This document shows, piece after piece, positions 43,389 through 52,334 of a stretch of 64,000 nucleotides of DNA. The notes beneath the pieces are model-generated. The model saw only the letters and a program-made list of their open reading frames with translations. It ran no database searches and had not been told where the DNA came from. Made by a program: the position numbers and the translations under genes. Position 1 is the first letter of the stretch. Every line of letters begins with the position of its first letter. This stretch comes from JAPLHP01 sp963720375 (GTDB lineage: Bacteria; Chloroflexota; Dehalococcoidia; UBA2247; RBG-13-53-26), in contig CAVRFM010000025.1 of the NCBI GenBank assembly GCA_963720375.1, positions 13,453 through 77,452 on the forward strand. The letters are read 5' to 3'.

Positions 43389-44546
43389 CTAACTGTTACC
43401 CAAGACCATGACACCCTGCAATTGACCACAAGCGCCGGTGAAACCATGAGCCAGAGCCATCTTGGCTCCTGTTACCTGTCTCTCACCCGCCTCCCCCCGC
43501 AGCTGCAACACCGCTTCGGCCACACGTGTCATGCCCGCTACCACTGTTGGATTTCCTGAAAGCATCCCGCCAGACGGGTTCACCGGAAGCTGTCCTCCCA
43601 TCCGGGTCACCCCGGCATCGATCATCTTGCCTGCCTCGCCCCGTGAGCAGAGGCCCAACCCCTCCATCCACAGCAGTTCCTGATAGGAGTACTCCTCCGA
43701 TATCTCGGCTACATTGATCTGCTTCATGGGATCGGTGATGCCCGCCATACTGTAGGCCTTCTTGGCGGCAGCCACCAGAGCATCGCACTCCGCCAGATCC
43801 CGGTCACCCAGGTAATGCGTCTCGTAACAGTTCGAGACCCCGAGTATCCAGACGGGTTTCGCCGTGAGCTTCCTGGCCTTCTTTTCCCGGGCCAGGATCA
43901 TGGCGCAAGCGCCATCGGAAGTAGGCTTGGCATCCAGTTGCCTGATAGGGGATGCCAGTATCTGTGAACCCAGGACATCCTCTACTGTAATATCCAGTGG
44001 CTCCTGGGCGAAGGGATTCTTCCTGGCGTTACCACGGTTCTTGACCACCACCCTGGCGCACTGTTCAGGCGTGATCCCGTACTTATACATATAACGCCTG
44101 GCCTGCAGGGCAGCAGCACTTAAGAAGTCCAGGCCCAGGACTCTCAGAAAAATGGGGTCGAAGGCAGCATTCTCAATGCCCCTCTTGTCGGCCTGAGACT
44201 CCTTGCAGTGGGAGGCAACCAGAACAATATCCTGATGCCCGGAGAGAATCCGGGCAGCGGCAGTGTAGACCGCATTAAGCGAGTCCTCAGCCACCTTGTC
44301 CTCGTCACTGTGATGGCCGCCCACATAGGACATCACGTTACAGCTCGATATGGTCCGGCCGTCCCAAAAATCCTGAGAGCAAGTGATGGTGGCATCGATC
44401 CCGGTGCCGTCCTGAGCAAAGGTCAAGCCTGTCTCCTGCAAGACCTGCTTTACTGCCTCATACACCAACTCACCTTCATTCGCGTCAGCCCTATTGGGAT
44501 GGTATTTGGTCTGCGCGACCGCCACAATCCCCACTCTTTCAGCCAT
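43389..44546 (-). CDS. Thiolase-superfamily protein lacking catalytic Cys and His (aldolase-like) 2
   Basis: This 385-residue protein starts at ATG 44546 after AGGAGG, ten residues inside the longest frame. It has MAERVGIVAVAQTKYHPN and the C-terminal VNPSGGMLSGNPTVVAGM. The position of the nucleophilic Cys is occupied within KVAEDSLNAVYTAA, where no cysteine exists, and GHP has become GNP. It therefore shares the loss seen in the next gene, 14 bases downstream. It may form a heterodimer with it. It is the first gene of the operon. Confidence 0.86.
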   Translation of the reverse strand: MAERVGIVAVAQTKYHPNRADANEGELVYEAVKQVLQETGLTFAQDGTGIDATITCSQDFWDGRTISSCNVMSYVGGHHSDEDKVAEDSLNAVYTAAARILSGHQDIVLVASHCKESQADKRGIENAAFDPIFLRVLGLDFLSAAALQARRYMYKYGITPEQCARVVVKNRGNARKNPFAQEPLDITVEDVLGSQILASPIRQLDAKPTSDGACAMILAREKKARKLTAKPVWILGVSNCYETHYLGDRDLAECDALVAAAKKAYSMAGITDPMKQINVAEISEEYSYQELLWMEGLGLCSRGEAGKMIDAGVTRMGGQLPVNPSGGMLSGNPTVVAGMTRVAEAVLQLRGEAGERQVTGAKMALAHGFTGACGQLQGVMVLGNS

Positions 44547-44603
44547 ACATTCCTCCTTTTGGCATTTGGAATACAATCAAACCGTGATTTCTCTGGCACT
44601 GCC

Positions 44604-44632
44604 AGTCTAGCAAATCACAGCTCGGTTGCCAA
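44604..44632 (-). promoter_or_regulatory. Candidate promoter of the thiolase-like/DUF35 operon
   Basis: On the minus strand TTGGCA (44632-44627) and TAGACT (44609-44604) are 17 bases apart. The predicted start lies about 50 bases before the first gene. Confidence 0.48.
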
Positions 44633-44802
44633 ATCGTACCAAACGAAATCCCGGTCTCTCCAGCAAGACCCGTACTATATGTAATCACAGGGGCTATCGC
44701 AGGGAAGGACATCCACCCTATCCTGACGCGATACACCTGCCCTCTCGACTCACACCGTCGGAGTAAACCGAAAAACAATAACCAACTTGCCAAATCAAAA
44801 GA

Positions 44803-45951
44803 TTAAGTCTTCAGCAGGTCCTCAATTATGGCTGACTCAGCAACAGATCTGTGAACAGGAGCAGCGCCGAGGTTCAACTCCAGCGCCTTGGACCAACGGA
44901 AATAGTAATGCAGGTCATAGTCAAGGTCCATCCCTATGCCGCCGTGTATGTGCTGAGCTCCGGCAGTGACCCGCTGGCAGGCATCGCTGGCCCAGGCTTT
45001 GGCAATCGCCACTTCCCTTTCAGCCGGCAAACCCTTGCTCAAGCGCCATACCGCCTGATACGCCGTCCACCTGGCACCCTCAACATCCGTAAGCATGTCA
45101 GCCAGACGGTGTTGCACTGCCTGAAAACTCCCTATAGGGCGTGCAAACTGGATTCTCGTCGACGCGTAACCCGCAGTGATCTCCAGCGCCTTTTGGGCTA
45201 CGCCTACCATCTCAACGCACTGGATAGCAGCAGCCCTGCGCAAAGTCGCCTCAATCAACGGCCAACCATTGCCCGGACTACCCAGGATATCATTGCGAGA
45301 GGACGATACCCTGTTGAATACCACCTCAAACTGCTTATCAGCGGCAATGGTGATAAGGGGGGTAAGGCTTATACCCAAAGCCTCCCTATTGACTATAAAG
45401 ACACCCAGACCTTCCCCAGCAGCAGTGACTCTGCCCGTCCTGGCCACTACAAGCAGATAGTCAGCTATATGAGCATTCTGGACAAAAAGCTTGGTGCCGC
45501 TAATGGAGAACCCGTTGCGTCTCGAGAGGGCTTTAGTCGCAATGAATCCCGGTTTATAGTCTGCTTCCGGCTCCGTGAGCGCCATGGTGAGGATAATCTC
45601 GCCTTTAGCTACCTTGGGGAGTATCTGCTTTTTCTGTTCCCCGTCCCCCGCCTCAAGGATAGGGAGCGCTCCCAGGACTATAGTGCTGAACATCGGACCG
45701 GGCAAAGCAGCCCTTCCAAGTTCCTCAAACAGCACCGCCAGATCCATCAGGCTGCCGCCCACCCCACCATACTCTTCAGGGAGTATCAGCCCCAGCCACC
45801 CCAGTTCCGCCATCTTCTTCCACAGCTCCGGTGAGTAGCCCAGGTCACTGGCCTCAAGCTTCTTCACCACTGACTTGGGACATTCAGTCTCAAGGAAATG
45901 CCGGGCTGTCTTCTTCAGAAGCTCTTGTTCGTCAGTGAGGGCAAAGTCCAA
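44803..45951 (-). CDS. Acyl-CoA dehydrogenase, subunit-like member 1
   Basis: This 382-residue ACAD has an N-terminal helical domain (MDFALTDEQELLKKTARHF), the beta domain with MALTEPEADY, and the C-terminal domain with the FAD-contacting arginine in STRIQFARPIGSFQAVQH. In the usual catalytic region HIHGGIGMDLDYDLHYYFR an Asp replaces the common Glu. It starts about 65 bases after the other ACAD. Steroid-type FadE pairs form heterotetramers in which each chain supplies part of the site; this pair may do so too. Confidence 0.88.
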   Translation of the reverse strand: MDFALTDEQELLKKTARHFLETECPKSVVKKLEASDLGYSPELWKKMAELGWLGLILPEEYGGVGGSLMDLAVLFEELGRAALPGPMFSTIVLGALPILEAGDGEQKKQILPKVAKGEIILTMALTEPEADYKPGFIATKALSRRNGFSISGTKLFVQNAHIADYLLVVARTGRVTAAGEGLGVFIVNREALGISLTPLITIAADKQFEVVFNRVSSSRNDILGSPGNGWPLIEATLRRAAAIQCVEMVGVAQKALEITAGYASTRIQFARPIGSFQAVQHRLADMLTDVEGARWTAYQAVWRLSKGLPAEREVAIAKAWASDACQRVTAGAQHIHGGIGMDLDYDLHYYFRWSKALELNLGAAPVHRSVAESAIIEDLLKT

Positions 45952-46017
45952 CTGTCCAGCCTCCTTCAGCCTTGAAGCACACCGGCGCTATCAGTAGAAG
46001 AGTGACAATCCATGAAA

Positions 46018-47196
46018 TTATCTTGACCTGGGCAAGCTCAAGCCCATCATGGCCATCATATCTCTCAGAACCTCGTTCGTGCCTCCACCAAAGGTGAGCA
46101 GAACGTCCATTCTGTACACGTGTTCCGGTCTCCCCCTGAGCGGCACCCACTTTGATCCTGTCTGCAGTTGACCGTATAGCCCCATTATCTGTAAGCATGC
46201 ATCGGTAGCCCGCCTGGTATGCTCACTCCCGAATACCTTTATCATCGACGATTCGACAATGGGGACAACACCCCGCGCAATCATCCAGGATACCCGGTAG
46301 TTGAGCAGCTTGAGCACCTCCATCTCCAGTGCCAGATCCACCAGTTTGTTCCTCACCCAGGGTTGTTCAAGAACCGGCGCCCCATTTAACCTTGTCGCTT
46401 TTGCCCATTGTGCTACGCCCCCGAGTGACCGCAGCGAAAAGGAATGGGGAACCAGAGCTATCCGCTCATGAGCCAATTGCATAAACAGATATTCTGCACC
46501 CCGGTTCTCCTCCCCTATCAAGCACTCTTTGGGCACCCGCACATTCTCAAAGAACTCCTGGTTCAGCCTGAAGCCAGCCATCGTCCAGATCGGCTTGACA
46601 GTAATGCCAGGGGTCTTGGCATCGATCAAGAAAATAGAGATCCCCTGGTATTTCTTAGCCGCTTTGGGATCGGTCCTGACTGCCAGCCAGTAATAATCAC
46701 AACAATGGCCCATAGAGGTAAAGGTTTTCTCTCCATTAATGATGTAATCGTCGCCATCCTTCACTGCTGTGGTCTTGAGAGATAACAGGTCAGTCCCAGC
46801 CTCAGGCTCTGTGTATCCGATGGCAATGGTAAGTTCGCCCTTCAATATAGGAGGCAGGAACTTTTTCTTCTGCCCTTCAGTACCTACCTTCATTATGGTA
46901 GGGCCTACCGTCATCACCGCCAGCATGGGAATGGGTATATGATAGTAGCCGAGGGTGAGATCAAAGAAAATGTACTGTTCAATCGCTGAACGGCCCTGAC
47001 CTCCGTATTCCTTAGGCCAGCCTATGCCCATCCAGCCATCGTTACCGAGCTGTTTCACGAACTGCCTGCAAAGTGGCCCATCGCCCTCAGGCAGGACATC
47101 TATTTCCTGTTCCAGCTCAAGGGTCACTCTCTCCTGAAAGTAACTCTTAATCTGCGCTTCCAACTGCTGCTGTTCCGGTGTCAGTTCAAATTCCAT
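46018..47196 (-). CDS. Acyl-CoA dehydrogenase, subunit-like member 2
   Basis: This 392-residue ACAD starts at 47196 (MEFELTPEQQQLEAQ), where the family N-terminus begins; a GTG 12 codons earlier is an alternative. It has IGYTEPEAGTDLLSLKT, a long insertion before the C-terminal helices, and GGGTNEVLRDMMAMMGL, which keeps the Glu in the position conserved in the family. The usual arginine FAD motif (RxxFG) is not visible. Together with member 1 it makes a complementary pair. Confidence 0.88.
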   Translation of the reverse strand: MEFELTPEQQQLEAQIKSYFQERVTLELEQEIDVLPEGDGPLCRQFVKQLGNDGWMGIGWPKEYGGQGRSAIEQYIFFDLTLGYYHIPIPMLAVMTVGPTIMKVGTEGQKKKFLPPILKGELTIAIGYTEPEAGTDLLSLKTTAVKDGDDYIINGEKTFTSMGHCCDYYWLAVRTDPKAAKKYQGISIFLIDAKTPGITVKPIWTMAGFRLNQEFFENVRVPKECLIGEENRGAEYLFMQLAHERIALVPHSFSLRSLGGVAQWAKATRLNGAPVLEQPWVRNKLVDLALEMEVLKLLNYRVSWMIARGVVPIVESSMIKVFGSEHTRRATDACLQIMGLYGQLQTGSKWVPLRGRPEHVYRMDVLLTFGGGTNEVLRDMMAMMGLSLPRSR

Positions 47197-47284
47197 CTCT
47201 GATTCTGCCTGATAATAAAGGTTAGGCCACACCTTTTGAGGTTGTCAAATCTTTTCCGGTAACGTCTACCGTACAGAAACAAAC

Positions 47285-47317
47285 CTGGCCATACAGGCAG
47301 GAAGCCCGCATGGCCAG
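47285..47317 (-). terminator. Hairpin after the thiolase gene
   Basis: CTGGCCAT and ATGGCCAG pair over 8 bases, with an inner GC-rich helix containing wobble pairs. On the minus strand GTTTGTTTCT follows. It lies 26 bases after the thiolase stop. Confidence 0.6.
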
Positions 47318-47342
47318 TCTAAGAGCAAAAAGGTGAAACTGG

Positions 47343-48512
47343 CTAGAGTCCTACAATGCAGACGCTGACTACCGGTGCATAGGGCTCGTTCCCCATGTTG
47401 TGAGCCAGAGCCATCTTGGGATTCTTTAGCTGACGCTTCCCGGCCCTCCCCTGGAACTGGAGCCAGGGTTCATAGAGCATCCTGATGCCAGATGCACCGA
47501 TTGGGTGGCCAAAGCACTTAAGACCACCGTCAGGCTGCACCGGCAGCTTCCCGGTTAGCTCAAAAGTCCCGGCGTCAATATCCTCCTTCACCCGCCCTCT
47601 GGGGCTGAACTGGAGGTCTTCCATGGTAACAGCCTCAGTGATGGAGAAACAGTCATGGACTTCCGCCATGCTTATCTCTTCACGGGGATTCTTGATACCA
47701 GCCTCTTTATAGGCAGCTATGCCCCCGCGATAGGCTTCCTCCACATGGGTATAGTCATAGCTGGTAAGCATTCTGCCCGTCGTGGGGCTGGCACAAATCT
47801 GGAGTGCTTTGACAAACACGGGCTTATTCTTGAAATTCTTGACCATGTCGGCCCGCACGACGATGGCAGCAGCCGCTCCATCAGACACGCCGCAGCAGTC
47901 GAACAGTCCTAAGGGCCACGCAATAATGGGGGCACCCAGTACCTGCTCCAGGGTTATCTCTCTCCTCAAATGGGCCTTGGGATTCAGAGCGCCATTCTTG
48001 TGGCTCTTCACCGAGATCTTGCCGAGCATTTTCTTGCCCTCTTCGGGGCTGAGGCCATATCGGTGGAAGTACCTGGTGGCCATCATGGCAAACACGCCAG
48101 GCATACTTGACTGATAGTGTGTGTTGGTCCGGTTCTCCATGCCCGGCAGGCCAGAGGCGCCCTCGTCCTTCAGCTTCTCATAGCCAAGGGCCAGACAAAT
48201 GTCATAAATACCGGCGGCCACCGCATAAGAAGCACCCCGCACCGCCTCGTGGCCGGAGCCGCAGGCATTCTCCACCCTGGTAACCGGTATGTACTGCGAC
48301 CGCAAGGCTTCACTGACAGTCCGTCCTCCATTGCCACTGAAAAGGGTGCCTCCCCATGCAGCCTGAATATCCTTCATCTCTAGGCCGGCATCGGTTAAGG
48401 CCTCATTCACTGCCTCCACAATGAGGTCAGTGACACCCTTGCCCCACAGTTCCCCAAACTGGGTACAGCCCATACCTACAATAGCAACTTTATCCTTAAT
48501 ACTCCCTGGCAT
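47343..48512 (-). CDS. Acetyl-CoA acetyltransferase (SCP-x-type thiolase) with intact active site
   Basis: This 389-residue thiolase keeps the acylated cysteine in VENACGSGHEAV (around residue 83), the histidine in KCFGHPIGASG, and a C-terminal cysteine in VSVCIVGL. It contrasts with the two atypical thiolase-like proteins nearby. It could carry out the thiolytic step that releases acetyl- or propionyl-CoA. It lies 12 bases downstream of the KAS III-like gene and probably shares its transcript. Confidence 0.9.
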   Translation of the reverse strand: MPGSIKDKVAIVGMGCTQFGELWGKGVTDLIVEAVNEALTDAGLEMKDIQAAWGGTLFSGNGGRTVSEALRSQYIPVTRVENACGSGHEAVRGASYAVAAGIYDICLALGYEKLKDEGASGLPGMENRTNTHYQSSMPGVFAMMATRYFHRYGLSPEEGKKMLGKISVKSHKNGALNPKAHLRREITLEQVLGAPIIAWPLGLFDCCGVSDGAAAAIVVRADMVKNFKNKPVFVKALQICASPTTGRMLTSYDYTHVEEAYRGGIAAYKEAGIKNPREEISMAEVHDCFSITEAVTMEDLQFSPRGRVKEDIDAGTFELTGKLPVQPDGGLKCFGHPIGASGIRMLYEPWLQFQGRAGKRQLKNPKMALAHNMGNEPYAPVVSVCIVGL

Positions 48513-48524
48513 CTCTTGCCTCCT

Positions 48525-49976
48525 TTACCTTACTGGTCGAGCCTTCCAGAAATAGTTGGTGAGGCCCCGGTCGTACTGCAGCTTCCGGAACGTCATCTCC
48601 ACCAGCATGCCCACCTCCACCTTTGCAGGGTCCCGATCGGTGAGATCAAAGAACGCTCTTCCCCCACCATCGAACTCTATGAGCACCACTGAAGCCGGTG
48701 GATCGATGACCGCAGCCAGGTTGTCCTGGGTATAACTAAAGACCTTGGCCTTCCTCCTGGCGAAGTTGTAATCATCAAAGGTGTCCTGGGCCTGGCACTG
48801 AGCGCAGATGCGGATAGGGCCTGTTGTAGCAGCACCGTTGTCATACTGCGGCGTACCACACTTCTTACACTTTACACCCCAGAGGCCCAGAAGTTGCTTT
48901 CTCTCACGCCAGTTGGCTGACATCCGGATGTGCTGCTTGTCAGGTCGTCTGGCCACTTCCTGGGGAACCAGCTCACGCCAGCGCAGATAGTCGTTGTAGT
49001 TGGGCATCACCCGCTTTGATGCCAGATTCTTTTTAATACCTCTGCGTTCTCCCATCTTCTTAATGGCATCGGTAACCTGCAGAACCATGGCATCCGCCCC
49101 GTTGCCACTGCCCGCGACGAGTATCTTGTCTCCGGGTTTAGCATCCTCAAGAGCAGCTATCAGCATCATCGGAGCCATGGCACAGCCAGTGACACCCACA
49201 TTAAGAACCAAGCCAAAGGGGTCCTGCATTTGAGAAGCTTCGAACCCGGCTTGCGATATCGCCTTCCCGTGCCTTCTGGGGTCGCCGGGAGGATCAAGAG
49301 TCACTTTAGTGATATCCTTCGGCGTGAGCCCGCATTTCTTCAGCACGCCAGCGATAGCCACAGGCACGTACTTGGAATAGCCCTCGTCCATCACAAAGCG
49401 GTCTTCCCCGGAGCGGACAAACTTGTCGTCTTCGGACCGCCAAGTCCCCGCCAATTCATCCGATATGGAATAGACACCCAGAATCTCCGCAATTACATTC
49501 TGATCGCCCAGGAGAAGAGCAGCAGCGCCGTCGCCCATTTGCTGCTCGCCCATCCCCGCCGGGGCTCCTACTCGCATATCTGAAGCAGTCACCAGCACGC
49601 TACTCGCCGAACCTGCCCTTACCGTATCAAAAGCCAGGGCCAGAGCAGTAGTCCCCGCCCGCAGGGAAGTGGTGACATCAGCAGTTCTGATATCAGCCCG
49701 CAGATCCAGGGGTACAGCCATCAAGGACGAGCACTGCTTCTCCTTGTAAGGAGAGGTCGTTGTAGCAAAGAAGAGACCATCCACCTTCTTGGGATCCACG
49801 CCAGTGAGGCAGTCCATGCCCGCTTCCACGGCCATGGACACACTGTCCTCATCGTAATAGGCAACCGCCCTTTCACCGGGCATCGCAAAGCCACCCCAGG
49901 CTTTGACGCAGTCCTCCCGTTTCATTCGGTTCCAGGGGATGTAGGCCCCATATGAGGTTATCCCTACCATCGCCAC
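48525..49976 (-). CDS. KAS III/HMG-CoA synthase-like protein fused to DUF35, catalytic Cys absent
   Basis: This 483-residue fusion has an N-terminal condensing-enzyme domain (MAMVGITSYGAYIPWNRMKR, residues 1-330) and a C-terminal zinc ribbon plus OB-fold (CKKCGTPQYDN, CAQCQ, residues about 370-483). In archaeal HMG-CoA synthase the cysteine lies in a FACKAGT motif; here the matching segment is TSLRAGT, with Leu105. The domain is likely structural or uses other chemistry. It opens a unit with the true thiolase 12 bases downstream. A palindrome overlaps its promoter. Confidence 0.86.
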   Translation of the reverse strand: MAMVGITSYGAYIPWNRMKREDCVKAWGGFAMPGERAVAYYDEDSVSMAVEAGMDCLTGVDPKKVDGLFFATTTSPYKEKQCSSLMAVPLDLRADIRTADVTTSLRAGTTALALAFDTVRAGSASSVLVTASDMRVGAPAGMGEQQMGDGAAALLLGDQNVIAEILGVYSISDELAGTWRSEDDKFVRSGEDRFVMDEGYSKYVPVAIAGVLKKCGLTPKDITKVTLDPPGDPRRHGKAISQAGFEASQMQDPFGLVLNVGVTGCAMAPMMLIAALEDAKPGDKILVAGSGNGADAMVLQVTDAIKKMGERRGIKKNLASKRVMPNYNDYLRWRELVPQEVARRPDKQHIRMSANWRERKQLLGLWGVKCKKCGTPQYDNGAATTGPIRICAQCQAQDTFDDYNFARRKAKVFSYTQDNLAAVIDPPASVVLIEFDGGGRAFFDLTDRDPAKVEVGMLVEMTFRKLQYDRGLTNYFWKARPVR

Positions 49977-50034
49977 CTCCTATTCTGCTTTTCTTCTCGG
50001 GAAACAAGCCCCATCTAGAAATAAGTTAATGATA

Positions 50035-50063
50035 GGTTAATATTTAACCGCGCGCTAAGTCAA
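50035..50063 (-). promoter_or_regulatory. Candidate promoter with overlapping palindrome for the KAS III-like gene
   Basis: TTGACT (50063-50058, minus strand) is followed after 15 bases by TATTAA. The -10 lies inside the perfect inverted repeat GGTTAA-TAT-TTAACC (50035-50049), an operator-like site. The spacer is shorter than ideal. Confidence 0.42.
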
Positions 50064-50102
50064 GTTGGCGGACTTATGACCAACATCGCTATCACAAAGC
50101 AC

Positions 50103-50136
50103 AAAAAAGCAGGTCGGGAACAGTTCCCGACCTGCT
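50103..50136 (-). terminator. Strong intrinsic terminator after the FAD oxidoreductase
   Basis: AGCAGGTCGGGAA and TTCCCGACCTGCT form a perfect 13-base-pair stem with a three-base loop, followed on the minus strand by six T. It ends transcription about 130 bases after the stop at 50266. Confidence 0.9.
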
Positions 50137-50265
50137 GCCGGATGTCCGAGCTAGTGGACTCAGCCAGTTTTTGAGATACGTTTCAACCTACTCTGTAACG
50201 AGACCTGTGAAAGCAAGACCTCTCACTGCTTCTCCCACAGTACTAATAATTCTCCGGGAAATCTC

Positions 50266-51735
50266 CTAGACAGTCGCCTGGCGCATACGGTGGTATTGAA
50301 GCACCGCACTGGCCACTTTCATCCCCGAGTCCGTTGCCTGCTGGGTGCCAACGCCAATGCCGCCAGCGTCGCAGCCTACATAGAACAGCCCCTGTATCGG
50401 CGCCTTGACCGATGGCTTGTGACTGCCAGCCTGGCCCACTACCTGCCCCAGTCCAATGCATTCGCCACCGATACCCGGCAGCACCTGGTCACGGGTAAGC
50501 GAAGAGACATCATGCGGGGAGTAGTATTCCTTCGACTCAATAGCGGCTTTCAGCTCAGGGAAGGCCTTGAACATCATCTCGTCGCCCTTGTCCAACCACG
50601 GCTTCAGTTCCTTCTCCGTCAGCTTCGGATCACAGGGGCCCAGGAACCCGGTCAGGATGATCTGTTTACCCTTCGGGGCAGCGTTGGGGTCATAGTTGGA
50701 GGGGATCTCGTACCAAACAGTCATTTCCTCGGGGATCTGGCCAGACTTCGCCTTGATCCACTTGTCAATACTCCAGGGACTCTCAGTAGTAAATACTGCT
50801 CCGAATGGCACTCTCGGAATCACTTCCTTGTTCAGGAAATAGCGGGCACCTATGAACGACAGTGACGGTACCAGGTCCTTCACATAGTTTACATAGCTCC
50901 TGTCGAAATGCTTTTCACCCACCAGTTTGAGCACCGTGGGCTGGATGCCAGCGTTGCTCACCACGATAGGTGCCTTGAATTCCCCCTTGTCAGTGGTCAC
51001 ACCGGTAACCCGTCCATCTTCTACATGGACTTTCTCTACACGGCACCGCATGATCGTTTTGCCGCCATACGCCTCCACTGCCTCAGCAAAGGTCTCAGCC
51101 ACCCGCCCTATGCCACCCTTGCAGAACACACCGCCGCCGCGGAGGAACATCTGCTGAACCACTGTAACACCCTCAGAGGCAGCCACAGCGTCAGCCGGAA
51201 GCACGAAGCAGCCATCGGAAACAAGGCTGATGAGGAAGCTATACAACCCCCTATTCACCTTGTGTTTGCCCAGCCACTCACCGAAGCTGACGTCGTCCAG
51301 CGCCGCTATATCCTTTGGGCTCATCATCGTCAGCTCTGCCAGAAGTGTCAGGGCGTCTGCCCTTTCCGCCTCCGGTACCTCCAGCCAGTCAAAGATCTTG
51401 TTGGGATCCGGAGTCTCAGTTTGCGGACCCACCGCCCACTTGCCTGACGATTGCTTGAACGTGGCCCCCTGGATGCCGGGGGCTACCAACTCCACCTTCT
51501 TCTCCATCCCCAGTTCTTTCAGAACAGCCTCGAATACGTTGCCCATGGTGGGGGCCGCAATAACCACCCAGGCCGTGTAGGTATAGCCCCCCTTCGAAAA
51601 GGCCATGGCCTTACCTCCGGCTTTGGCATTTTTATCCAGAAGCAATACCTTGAGCCCCCTTTTCGCCAGAAGGGCACCGCAGGCACTGCCACCAAATCCA
51701 GCTCCAATCACAATTACATCATAGGACTCTGCCAT
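50266..51735 (-). CDS. FAD-dependent oxidoreductase (phytoene desaturase / amine oxidase superfamily)
   Basis: This 489-residue protein starts at ATG 51735 after AGGAGG. The FAD Rossmann motif is DVIVIGAGFGGSACGALLAK, followed by LLLDKNAKAGGKA. The C-terminal FAD motif is GLFYVGCDAGGIGVGTQQA. No signal peptide or membrane helix is clear. Members saturate or desaturate polyprenoid or steroid-like substrates. This copy is the most divergent from the other five in the window and has its own terminator. Confidence 0.86.
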   Translation of the reverse strand: MAESYDVIVIGAGFGGSACGALLAKRGLKVLLLDKNAKAGGKAMAFSKGGYTYTAWVVIAAPTMGNVFEAVLKELGMEKKVELVAPGIQGATFKQSSGKWAVGPQTETPDPNKIFDWLEVPEAERADALTLLAELTMMSPKDIAALDDVSFGEWLGKHKVNRGLYSFLISLVSDGCFVLPADAVAASEGVTVVQQMFLRGGGVFCKGGIGRVAETFAEAVEAYGGKTIMRCRVEKVHVEDGRVTGVTTDKGEFKAPIVVSNAGIQPTVLKLVGEKHFDRSYVNYVKDLVPSLSFIGARYFLNKEVIPRVPFGAVFTTESPWSIDKWIKAKSGQIPEEMTVWYEIPSNYDPNAAPKGKQIILTGFLGPCDPKLTEKELKPWLDKGDEMMFKAFPELKAAIESKEYYSPHDVSSLTRDQVLPGIGGECIGLGQVVGQAGSHKPSVKAPIQGLFYVGCDAGGIGVGTQQATDSGMKVASAVLQYHRMRQATV

Positions 51736-52334
51736 GGCTGTTACTCCTCCTTCTAAATAATGTAAGGCCCCAGGTTGATCCAAGTAATGCCTGTACCCAA
51801 TGATGACTGCTGAGGGGAATTCTTAACGGCAACTCACAGTCAGGGTTCCCCCCAACCCCCACTGGAGACGGCAGTCATAATATGTATATTGCCCCTCGGT
51901 GTCAAGTCCCTGATGTGCAATATACATGACCCTCGGATCCGCCATCATTGATGTCGCAGACACCATATCACCAGTCTCAGCCCCTTCCCATTCATTTCCA
52001 GGAAGGCAGCCGGCCTTAGTCCAAATTAGGCAACCATTTCTATGCAAATGTAAGGCTTTCCCTGACAGACAATAGACAAGACAAAAGACTAGTATTCCAG
52101 CTGGATGTAGCATATGTCTCCGCTGAAGGGAATATTGTTTCGATAATATCGACTACGAAAATAGTATTGTAATATTTTGACTTATGTGATATTATTTTCT
52201 AGTGATACTAGAGATATCCTCTCTTAGTAGGAGCGGATTGTGAGATTAGCAGAGTTCTTTGAGACACATATGAGATATCACTCATATATCATATTCTATA
52301 CCCATATGACATATATGAAAGGGGGTCTGAAATC
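51736..52334. other. AT-rich divergent control region with inverted repeats
   Basis: About 600 bases separate the FAD gene and the DUF3068 gene. From 52140 to 52330 the sequence is markedly AT-rich. ATATGAG (52268-52274) and CTCATAT (52281-52287) form an inverted repeat with six bases between, and a second imperfect ATATAT-rich repeat follows to 52317. No gene is credible; the 96-codon minus-strand ORF looks random. Confidence 0.5.

Noticed and set aside
44851..45834. 327-codon plus-strand ORF
   Set aside because: It is antisense to a complete acyl-CoA dehydrogenase.
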